From contig NC_053200.1 in the NCBI RefSeq assembly GCF_905163445.1, positions 11,842,001 through 11,906,000 on the forward strand: 64,000 bases of DNA. Direction: 5' to 3'. Made by a program: the position numbers and the translations under genes. The notes beneath the pieces are model-generated. The model did not search any database, was not told the origin of the DNA, and saw only the letters and a list, made by a program, of their open reading frames with translations. This stretch comes from Pararge aegeria (taxonomy: Eukaryota; Arthropoda; Insecta; Lepidoptera; Nymphalidae). Below, one piece after another: positions 56,540-64,000 of the stretch (its first letter is position 1; every line of letters begins with the position of its first letter).

Positions 56540-56890
56540 TCTGCCCCCGGATGCTCCCGCGTCGTGGTATGTAGCCTTACGGTTGTTATATATTGTTTAA
56601 TAAGTATCCTCCTCGATTTATAAGTATTCTTTGTCTGCGTCTCAAGGATGCAATCTATCTGTGTACTAAATTGCGTTAAAATTATTTCAGCGGTCGAGTT
56701 AGGTAGCCTACAAAACCAATTTAATTATGAATCCCTCAGGAACCTTTAATTTTCCCGGGATTTAAAGTATCCTTTGTCCGCCTCCAGGATGCGAGTTATC
56801 TGTGTGCCAAATTTTGCTAAGCTCGGTTCCACGGTCGGACCGAAAATAGTTTATAATCAAACAAAAAAGCATTCTTTTACATTTATATGG
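56540..56890 (+). repeat. Dispersed repeat (type H) with internal duplication
   Basis: The phrase 'GTATCCTTTGTCCGCCTCCA' with 'GGATGCGAGTTATCTGTGTG' occurs twice in related form (about 56620-56680 and 56768-56830), separated by about 140 bp. Confidence 0.55.
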
Positions 56891-57179
56891 ATTTTATTGA
56901 TGTATTTAGGAGGAAATGATATGAAAGTCATTTAGGTAACCTTTATAATATGGAACAATATCGGGTGAAACGATATCGACATAACTTTTAGATAGGTCGA
57001 TGAATTTGCAAGGAATATTCAAAGCTACTTTGAAGCGCAAAGATCTGAAATGTCCTTCGAGCTTCAGTATTTCTAACTTGTCGTCGTTTGGAGGTTGTCG
57101 AGGTCGAACAAACTCTATTTGGAGGTATGTTGGAGAATACAAATAGAATTAGGAATTACTGATCAGAAGATTGAAAGTG
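56891..57179. other. No gene recognised
   Basis: The minus ORF at 56906-57142 (78 codons) has balanced composition but no domain or splice sites I can support. Confidence 0.35.
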
Positions 57180-57445
57180 ATATTTGTCTGGTGGGTGGCT
57201 TCGGCTCTGGCTGGTTACCACTCTATCGCTATTTAGCGATAAGGCCGCCAAATTGTACGTTCTACCTTATTGTGCTGTTGTATTTGTATCTCTGTAAATT
57301 TTCTCTGTGGTGTACAATAAAAGTGTATTCATTCATTCATTCATTCACTCTACTGACAAAGACGGTAGGTTTAATATAACTTCTTTACCCTTAACAGCTT
57401 AAACGATACCATCTTCGATTGCCTCCAAGAAAAAAAAATGGAACC
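57180..57445 (+). repeat. SINE family D split by a LINE-tail insertion
   Basis: The left part (57180-57225, 'GGTGGCTTCGGCTCTGGCTG') and right part (57353-57445, 'TGACAAAGACGGTAGGTTTA', 'CGATACCATCTTCGATTGCC') form one SINE. The direct repeat CACTCTA stands at both borders (57219-57225 and 57346-57352). Confidence 0.85.
57226..57345 (+). mobile_element. LINE 3' tail (family T), 120 bp, inserted in SINE D
   Basis: It starts 'CGCTATTTAGCGATAAGGCC', continues 'TTGTATTTGTATCTCTGTAA' and 'GTGTACAATAAAAGTG', and ends in (TATTC/ATTC)n. It is flanked by a 7-bp target-site duplication. An extremely short, 5'-truncated insertion. Confidence 0.9.
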
Positions 57446-57486
57446 ATAGGGCTAAGTTGAAGTGAATAATAAAAATATAAAAAATT

Positions 57487-57760
57487 ATGTTCAGAAGAAA
57501 ACGTAACGCTTTACCATTTTCGATAACCGAGTCATCATTTATCAATTACCGGAACACTACAGGACCCGGTTTTACCTTTCAGAAAGAGAATGGTTTAGGT
57601 AGTGATCTGGCCTGTAATGCCCTCCTATCTTCCACGATACCTATAATCTGGGTACCTTCAAATCAAGATTGAATAGGCATCTTTTAGGCAAGCGCGCCCG
57701 ATTTTAGGCTGCATCATCATTTACCATCAAGTACTTGCACTTTTCTATACGAGTACATTT
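57487..57760 (+). pseudogene. LINE ORF2 C-terminal remnant
   Basis: The 3' frame reads TYNLGTFKSRLNRHLLGKRA followed by RF and a stop (about 57645-57710). 'F(K/R)SRVNRxLLGKRA' is the common C-terminal end of a CR1/Jockey-like lepidopteran LINE. The upstream part (ESSFINYRNTTGPGF and later) is in another frame, so it is frameshifted and dead. Confidence 0.65.
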
Positions 57761-57769
57761 AAAACTAAA

Positions 57770-57870
57770 AAATTACAAAGAACTCTCAAGTTTGCAGATT
57801 TCCTCACGATGTTTTCCACCCTTTATAGTTAAAGTAAGTGATCTTCATTGCTTTAGTTCTGTGCAAGTGC
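57770..57870 (-). repeat. SINE family C, middle fragment
   Basis: 'AAGAACTCTCAAGTTTGCAG', 'ATTTCCTCACGATGTTTTCC' and 'TTAAAGTAAGTGATCTTCAT' are reversed family C. Confidence 0.65.
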
Positions 57871-59103
57871 TGGGTATCTTACTCGGTCTCCTCGAAAGTC
57901 CTAGCGACTAGTATCTATATATATAGATCAATGTACAAAGGTCTGTTTCGAAGATTAACAAATTTCATGGTTTTATGCTGCTTTTAACTAGCGACTCTCT
58001 CATCCCTGAAACTTAGAACCCCATCGATTCTGCGATTTATTTGCCCCATCCATTGGATTGGCGGCTTAAGAAAGTGACATGACCGGAAATTACTTTACGT
58101 TGAGAGAGTGTTTGGAGAACGTTGCAACTGAAACTCAAACCTAAACTACTACGTGGCCGCACTGTGCACTTTTCCGTTTTTTTTTTTTTTTTAAGAATAC
58201 GTTACTGCGAATTTGCGCTTGAGGTAACTTTGTTGTTATTCCTGCCCTGAAAATTTTACTTAACTTTACTTAATCGTGTACAGAAAACAACGATTTAGGC
58301 AGAAATTTGGTAATTAATAACTTATCTATAATCGTTATAAAGAACTCCCTAGATTTAATAACAGTGTATTATGTCTCATCGGATGCCTATTAATTTAGGT
58401 GATTAAAACAATTAAAAAATTCACAAACTTTTATGTCATGTCTAACGACATAAGGCGTCTAAAGTTACGACACCGATTCGGCAGATAGTAAAGTTTAGGG
58501 GGCTCGTAAATGACCCTTGACAGATGAAAAAAAAAACAAAAAACACGACACATTGTGGCAAGAACCACAGACAAGTAAGGTAGTGAAAATTAATTGGTGC
58601 AAGGTAAATAATGTTCTTTGATTAGGCAATACTTACTGCAGCATCACCTTCACCGTCGTTTCAATAAGTGCTCTCTGAGGCAAAGGGATTTACTATGCCA
58701 TTTTTCTTACCCTTCTGTTATATTGAGTAATGTGTAATCTTTATTAATTATGAACTATTTTGCTTACTTTGCGTTAAAAATCTTAGTAGTTAGTTGACGA
58801 TCTTGCAGATATTCCCAGATCCAATTTCTAGGAAGTTTCAATGATATATAAACTGCGAAACATAATTATACAGTCTATAATAGTCCCACTTTAATGCACC
58901 ATGCATCATTAACTTTCAAAAGTCTCAAGACTTGATGCATAAAGTTTGGTTATTTAGTTAACACTAACTTTGAACATAAATCATAATGGATGCTTCCATG
59001 CTTGGTTCTAAATAGAATTAAAATCATGTTTAGAATAAGTTAAGAACCACATTATTATATAGGTACATCAAGCATTTCTGCTGAAAAAAACTGCTATATA
59101 TAG
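57871..59103. other. No gene recognised
   Basis: AT-rich sequence with a T-run at 58178-58192. No frame, RNA or repeat supported. Confidence 0.45.
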
Positions 59104-59116
59104 CTATATACTTACA

Positions 59117-59362
59117 TTTTCATTTGTGTTTTTACATACACTTGGAGGAATTATCAATTTTATAAATTTAAAATGCATATAAAAATTTCGGACCCGACAA
59201 GATTTGAACCTGCTACTCTCGGGCAATCGCGGCCTGAGCGCTTTCACCAATTAAGCTACGGCTCTCCTACCGTCAATGCCGAAATTAGTATATGCCTTTC
59301 ACATCAGTCTTATAGCGACTTCAGCGTCATCTAGTAGGAAACGTTGCAGTTTCGATCTACAA
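59117..59362 (-). repeat. tRNA-derived SINE (family F) with perfect 13-bp TSD
   Basis: On the minus strand a tRNA-like head spans about 59269 to 59189. It has A box TAGCTTAATTGG and B box GGTTCAAATCT, and a T-arm that folds. The acceptor stem pairs at only 5 of 7 positions and the anticodon loop lacks U33, so it is not a functional tRNA. About 90 bp lie upstream of the head and a 70-bp tail downstream. CTATATACTTACA stands at both ends (59104-59116 and 59363-59375). Confidence 0.85.
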
Positions 59363-59375
59363 CTATATACTTACA

Positions 59376-59664
59376 GTTCGTCTAGATAAAGAAAATGAAC
59401 AAACAGTCAAACAGGATGGAAACACTGCGTTCAAGAGCTTTACTGTAACTTAAAAAAGTAAAAACAATACTATTTATCTTAATAAATTATATTGCTTTAT
59501 TTGAGAAAATGTAAAATATGATTTTCACGTGTCATAATAATCGCTAAAGCCTACCAACCTGCATGGAAGCAGCTCGTCGGGTCTATGCTCTAAAACCCCC
59601 CAATAATAAAGAAGAAATGTATGCTTCAGTGTAACTTGAATGCGTTATTGGCTAATGATTGTGA
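59376..59664. other. No gene recognised
   Basis: AT-rich sequence. Nothing supported. Confidence 0.4.
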
Positions 59665-59832
59665 TGTTAATGTTGGAAAAAGCACTGGCGAGTTTCTCAC
59701 CGGATTCTTCTCTGGCATCTGCCATCCGAACCGGTGGTAGAGTCACAATAAACAAACAGACTCTTTGGCTTTAAAAGTGCTTATAAAATAGGCGAGGTAG
59801 TTTTTAAAATAAATTAATTTCGAATTTTGATA
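59665..59832 (+). mobile_element. CR1-like LINE 3' tail (family J), diverged
   Basis: 'GCGAGTTTCTCACCGGATTC', 'CCGAACCGGTGGTAGAGTCA' and 'TTAAAAGTGCTTATAAAATA' match the family J tail with many substitutions, so this is an older copy. Confidence 0.7.
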
Positions 59833-60224
59833 GGATGACACATAGCTTTTAGTACTTTCGGTTTTAATTATCCACGTGAAATTTACTCCAAAGGCTCAGT
59901 TTCAAAAGCTCCATTCATCTAGATGGTATAAACAAATACTTGTTATCTAGTTGGGCATCTCCTACACAATATCCAATTAATATCCGGCCATTGTGTGGCT
60001 CATAATGAACCAACCGCTGACAAAGAACTTGTGGTATAACAGTGATTTTTTTATCGACGAACACAGACGGCCTCTTTAAATTATCCGATCTACAGAACCC
60101 TATGCCTTATTCAAAACTAACTGCGACCCGCGGCGTTACGTTGTTTGTTTGGTTTTTAGGACATTTGGTGTAAAAATACGTGTAGTATATTCCTGTAAAC
60201 ACTTAGTAATTTCATTTCCAGCAC
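59833..60224. other. No gene recognised
   Basis: Mostly AT-rich. 'ACTGCGACCCGCGGCGTTAC' at 60120 is a type H word. Confidence 0.4.
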
Positions 60225-60345
60225 CAAAAGTAGCCTACGTTACTCTCTGTCCTTTCAATTAACTCTATATCAAACAGATTGGCTGCTAAGTTAAGGCGTA
60301 AATTTAGGAAAAACCAACACTTTCGCATGTATAATATTGCTATAA
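60225..60345 (+). repeat. Dispersed noncoding repeat (type H), 3' part
   Basis: 'CCTTTCAATTAACTCTATAT' and 'TTCGCATGTATAATATTGCT' parallel 45935-46050. Confidence 0.6.
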
Positions 60346-60485
60346 GTAAAATATACATATAAATACCCAGACACTGAAAAACCATCATGTTCTTCACACA
60401 AACATGTGAATCCAGTTGTGGTAATTGAACCCACGGCCTAGGACTCAGAAAGCAGGGTCGCTGCCCACTGCGCCAGTCGACCGAA
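60346..60485 (-). repeat. SINE family A, 5' part, minus strand
   Basis: 'AAATACCCAGACACTGAAAA', 'CATGTTCTTCACACAAACAT', 'GGTAATTGAACCCACGGCCT' (reversed, mutated B box) and 'CTGCGCCAGTCGACCG' appear. It stops before the SINE 3' part. Confidence 0.8.
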
Positions 60486-60890
60486 TAACTGAAGTTTACT
60501 GCACCAGTGATACAAAAAATAGCACAATAAGTTCTACATTTAGAGAAAAGCAGAGATAAATTATTAAATTAAAACCTCTATACTCTGTTGGAGACATCTG
60601 CTTACTCCGAGATTTGGTTGCTCCACGTATATCACCAACAAAATTATGATATGAAAGCCTCTGATAGCGTTTGTGAACACTGTCAACTAAGATTAATCAG
60701 AACTGAAAAATAAAATATTCAAATTAAAATATTGATTCCATCTTTTCAGTTCTTCAATGAATTTAATAAAGATGACAGCAGACATTAACGCGGTCGGGTT
60801 TGATGAGTTTATAAAACCTGTAATTTTTTGGTTAAATTTTGATATTACTGTCACTCTCACGACCAACACGAATCTATTGATACCACTCAG

Positions 60891-60922
<32 letters not shown>

Positions 60923-61065
60923 CATACCCTCCCTTTCGCAGTCGGTTAAAAAGGTTCGCCATTACTAATCTATTATATTACCACGGGTGAATCTAAATCC
61001 AATTAACTGAAATGGTTCCTTACTACTCTAATGGGTTCTGCCTCTATACGAATTAACAGTCATCT
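60486..61065. other. No gene recognised; (TAA)n at 60891-60918
   Basis: AT-rich sequence containing a nine-unit TAA/ATA microsatellite. The minus ORF 60693-60962 reads through the microsatellite as a Tyr run and is not a gene. Confidence 0.5.
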
Positions 61066-61161
61066 TTTTTTTTTTTTTTTTTTTTATTCTTATTGATTAA
61101 AGGGCTTTTATTTTACAAAAATATGTCAGCCCTATCGTAACTTATTCTATTCTTGTACAAC

Positions 61162-61545
61162 TTATAAATAACTACTTCTATAAAAATCATATATCATTTT
61201 GGCTTCCCCAGAAGTTGGGGAAGACAAGATGGTATGAAACACACCTATATCACTAAGGTTTAATTTTAAATCCCTTATTAATGTCCTTCTACCTTGATCA
61301 TCACGGGCACATTCGATCAACAAATGGTGTACATCTTCCACTACCCCACATACATCACAATTTGGAGAATCCGATTTCCGCATTAAAAATGAAAATTTAT
61401 TGGATGGAACGTGCCCAGAACGCAACCTATGCGCTATCTTGATCATAGACCTATTTAACTTACCAACTTCGAACCAAGGCTTTCGAGGAGGCTGACTCTG
61501 TATGGTTCGATACCAAATTCCCTTTTCTTTAGAACGTCAGAAATG
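61162..61545 (-). pseudogene. ORF2 C-terminal tail, out of frame
   Basis: After the premature stop at 61529 the reading frame continues one base out of phase, from about 61545 to the stop before 61162. It shows IAHRLRSGHVPSN, the Cys-His cluster CDVCGVVEDVHHLLIEC and a TSGEAKMIYDFY end. This is the normal C-terminus of I-type ORF2 proteins. A single 1-nt shift in the AAAGAAAAGGG region (about 61530-61541) would explain the break. Confidence 0.8.
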
Positions 61546-64000
61546 CAGTTTTTGCTAACAGGTCAGCCTTCTCGTTTCCTCTTAAACCTATATGCGATGG
61601 TATCCATTGCAGTCTCAGTTCGACAAAACTTTCCAAAACGTTATTAATCCTTGCCAAAATGGCATACGCTACCGGAACACCTCTGAGCCCAGAGGCGCAC
61701 CGAGCTAAATGCTGCAAGGCACTTTTACTGTCAGTAAATATCACAACCTTTTTGTATCTCGATGCTTCCACATATGCCAAAGCCTCTGAGATTGCAAATA
61801 ATTCCACTGACATAATACAAACATTTGAAGTTATTTTAAATAAAATGTTATTAGAGCCGGAGTCATGAAACGCTGCTCCCGAAATTTCGGCTGATTTAGA
61901 ACCATCCGTATATAATATATGATAATCACCATATTTGCTATTCAATTCCTGTACAATACAATTTCTTAACGAATTTATTTCATAAAACCTTTTAGCCTGT
62001 TTAATACTATCCAAGTCTGTACTTACGACATTATTAATGTCAATATTTGTGACCCAAGTATTCAATGTGAACATTTGCAGAGGACTACATGAATGTAACT
62101 TCTCATGCTTAATTTCATTATAAATTATAGGCACTAATGGAGTCTTTCTTCTCCGCCAATACCTACTATTTTGACAGAGTGTATAACAGTTATTTAACAG
62201 TTCAATAGTCGTATTTTTAGAAAAGCTTAGAGTTCTAAAGCAGTACTTAGTTGCTAAATAATATCTTCTCAGATACAGCGGCGGTAGGCATAACTCCGAC
62301 TCCATATGAATGGGTGTGGTCTTAATAAAACCCCCAATTATTCGCAATGCCTGGTTTTGTATTCTGTCTAACTTTTGTATGTGACTTTTTGCACTATTGT
62401 CATATAAAAAACACCCGTAGTCAAGTCTACTACGGAGCAAAGATATATAAAGTTTTCTTAAATGCTTCGGGTGGACCCCCCAAGACGGACCAGTTAAAAT
62501 TTTTAGTAAATTCAAAATTTTCATTGTTTTTTGACTTAACTCATTAATATGTTTGCTCCACAATAACGACCGATCCAACCATATACCTAAGTACTTAACA
62601 TTACAAGTGGAAGCAATTGCCTTGTTATTAACATGAAGTCTAACCGGGTCATTACGCTGTCGTTTACTGAATATACAAAAACTTGTTTTACTAATTGATA
62701 TCTCCAACCCTAATTCTTCCAAAACTGACTTAAATATATCTAATGAGTCTTGAACTTTATAAGTGCTTTCTCTAAGACTATTGCCTTGTGAATAAACTAC
62801 AAAATCATCGGCGTACTGACAAATGAATGCATTTTGAATCAATTTACTAACTTCACATGTTGTTATATTAAATAGGAGAGGAGATATTGGATCTCCCTGT
62901 GCCAAACCTTTATTCGTCCATCTAACCATTTCCGAACTATTATGCGTATTTTTAATTATGAGGTGCCGTTCACTCAAAAACTGCCATAAAAAATTACATA
63001 TTTTACTTCCTATGTTAAGATTATCCAATAAACACACCATTTTATGTATAAAAACATTATTGTACGCATTTTCAACATCAAGAAAACAGGCTAAGGTTGG
63101 CTTATTTTCTGAGAAACCTATTTGTATCTGCGTAATTAACTTAATCAAACAATCTAGGCTGGATTGCGCTCTTCTGAAACCATTGGTGCTTTCCGCCAAA
63201 ATTTTATTTTTTTCTATAAACCACTCTATTCTTCGGGCGAGCATAATATGGAAAATTTTGCACAAACATGATATAAGCGAAATAGGTCTAAATTTATTAG
63301 AGTTTCCCGCTTTAGGGATAGCAACCACCTGTATTCTACGCCACTGGCTAGGAATATAACCTGTCCGGAAGATGAAATTATACACTTTAATTAAATATTC
63401 TTTAGCACATACAGGAAGATTATAAATCATAGAATATGTAACCCCATCGTCCCCTGGTGCAGTGTCCTTCTTTTTTAAACAGTTTGTTAGTTCCTGCATA
63501 CTAAAATTGTTTTCAAGGCATTGATTATTAGATAAAAATATAGGCTGTGGTAAATTAACAGAGTCAGGCGCCAGACTACAAAGAAGTTCCTCACACTGTT
63601 CCTCCGATGCATAGCTTCGATTATTTGGAAGGCCCTTGATCCAACGCATTTTACGCAACATATCTGAAGATGTTGTTGTCTGATCAATTGTGTCACAAAA
63701 GTTTTCCCAGGACTTTGACTTAGCCTCACATTCTTTACGCTGTACCTCTAATATTTTAGACTCCAGTAGCTGTAAGTTATGGGGTGTAGGATTACGTCGC
63801 AAATTCTTTAAAGCAAGTCGTCTTTGTGCTATGAGTTTGGATAAACTGGGATTCCAATAGTGTTTTGGCACAAATTTTTGACTAGGGTTGGTACAAATTT
63901 TATATTTAGGTATATTTATATCGGCCGCATTATTTATAATATCTAAAAATAAATCATACATACTCTGTATATCATTCTGGGATCTACTAATTAAGGATTC
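61529..64000 (-). CDS. LINE ORF2 polyprotein: reverse transcriptase and RNase H (partial)
   Basis: This catalyses target-primed reverse transcription of the element's RNA; the RNase H domain removes RNA from the hybrid. Numbering from the Met at 63961 (810 codons), the reverse transcriptase lies at about residues 200-470, with FRPISLISCL (225-234), NGFRRAQSS (260-268), CFLDVENAYNN (292-302; catalytic Asp 295), KGLAQGDPISPLL (351-363) and YADD (383-386). RNase H spans about 680-805 with YTDGS (Asp 686), VELFA (Glu 720), TDSK (Asp 744), IPSHIG (His 790) and NEKAD (Asp 800), so all catalytic residues are present. Residues before that Met are also open to the window edge, so the true start is upstream. 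It ends early at 61529 through a frameshift. It was probably active recently, but is no longer intact. Confidence 0.85.
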   Translation of the reverse strand, partial: ESLISRSQNDIQSMYDLFLDIINNAADINIPKYKICTNPSQKFVPKHYWNPSLSKLIAQRRLALKNLRRNPTPHNLQLLESKILEVQRKECEAKSKSWENFCDTIDQTTTSSDMLRKMRWIKGLPNNRSYASEEQCEELLCSLAPDSVNLPQPIFLSNNQCLENNFSMQELTNCLKKKDTAPGDDGVTYSMIYNLPVCAKEYLIKVYNFIFRTGYIPSQWRRIQVVAIPKAGNSNKFRPISLISCLCKIFHIMLARRIEWFIEKNKILAESTNGFRRAQSSLDCLIKLITQIQIGFSENKPTLACFLDVENAYNNVFIHKMVCLLDNLNIGSKICNFLWQFLSERHLIIKNTHNSSEMVRWTNKGLAQGDPISPLLFNITTCEVSKLIQNAFICQYADDFVVYSQGNSLRESTYKVQDSLDIFKSVLEELGLEISISKTSFCIFSKRQRNDPVRLHVNNKAIASTCNVKYLGIWLDRSLLWSKHINELSQKTMKILNLLKILTGPSWGVHPKHLRKLYISLLRSRLDYGCFLYDNSAKSHIQKLDRIQNQALRIIGGFIKTTPIHMESELCLPPLYLRRYYLATKYCFRTLSFSKNTTIELLNNCYTLCQNSRYWRRRKTPLVPIIYNEIKHEKLHSCSPLQMFTLNTWVTNIDINNVVSTDLDSIKQAKRFYEINSLRNCIVQELNSKYGDYHILYTDGSKSAEISGAAFHDSGSNNILFKITSNVCIMSVELFAISEALAYVEASRYKKVVIFTDSKSALQHLARCASGLRGVPVAYAILARINNVLESFVELRLQWIPSHIGLRGNEKADLLAKTAFLTF

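Larger units (their letters stand above)
61066..64000 (-). mobile_element. I-type LINE, 3' part (5' part beyond the window)
   Basis: A poly-A tail (T-run at 61066-61085 on the plus strand) ends an element that fills the rest of the window. In element order it has the ORF2 reverse transcriptase, RNase H, a Cys/His C-terminal motif, about 80 bp of 3' UTR and poly-A. The frame is still open at the window edge, so endonuclease and ORF1 should lie outside. Reverse transcriptase plus RNase H in one ORF points to the I superfamily (I, Nimb, LOA). The exact clade needs a tree. It is by far the youngest-looking LINE here. Confidence 0.85.

Noticed and set aside
59189..59269. tRNA gene on the minus strand
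   Set aside because: A and B boxes are present, but the acceptor stem pairs at only 5 of 7 positions and U33 is missing. It sits inside a 246-bp element with a target-site duplication, so it is a SINE head.
60693..60962. 89-codon frame with a tyrosine run
   Set aside because: The run is the (TAA)n microsatellite read in reverse.

Overview
The window is AT-rich, repeat-dense eukaryotic nuclear DNA. It almost certainly comes from a lepidopteran, and more likely a butterfly than a moth. The evidence is the repeat content: tRNA-derived SINEs of the types common in butterfly genomes, RTE-type LINE 3' ends that terminate in (GAT)n, CR1/Jockey-like LINE tails, and an I-type LINE with an RNase H domain. 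There are no operons, bacterial genes or CRISPR arrays. Family names were assigned by eye. No database search was run.

Host genes: I can support only one piece of a host gene. This is a plus-strand exon at 14341-14786, with a polypyrimidine/AG acceptor, a 5' UTR carrying short upstream ORFs, an ATG at 14591, 65 codons of a basic N-terminus and a GTGAGT donor. No further exons are visible, so the window probably covers part of the 5' region of a long-intron gene plus intergenic or intronic DNA. About 2 kb upstream, a CpG-rich patch (12381-12600) holds a 13-bp palindrome and two RFX X-box-like sites. It may be a promoter or enhancer, or only a repeat.

Layout: 1-14 kb holds scattered SINE and LINE debris, a 174-bp hairpin MITE (2455-2628), a LINE ORF1 remnant (about 7 kb) and an 82-bp x 4 tandem array (9761-10090). 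14-17 kb holds the orphan exon and dispersed repeats. 17-34 kb holds RTE, CR1-like and Jockey-like fossils and a second copy of the MITE (33317-33485). 34-43 kb is a stack of SINE and LINE copies, with a LINE nested in a SINE (40487-41271). 43-52 kb is dominated by tRNA-SINEs, RTE fossils and a short dispersed repeat type. 52-56.5 kb is quiet except for a large fold-back repeat (54559-54801). 57-60 kb contains a LINE tail nested in a SINE and a full-length SINE with a perfect 13-bp target-site duplication. 61066-64000 is the 3' half of an I-type LINE on the minus strand, nearly intact but for one frameshift; its 5' part lies beyond the window.

The most notable pattern is a set of perfect or near-perfect local hairpins. 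Several sit inside otherwise recognisable repeat copies and look like inverted duplications formed by template switching. I found no evidence for a new multi-gene system.
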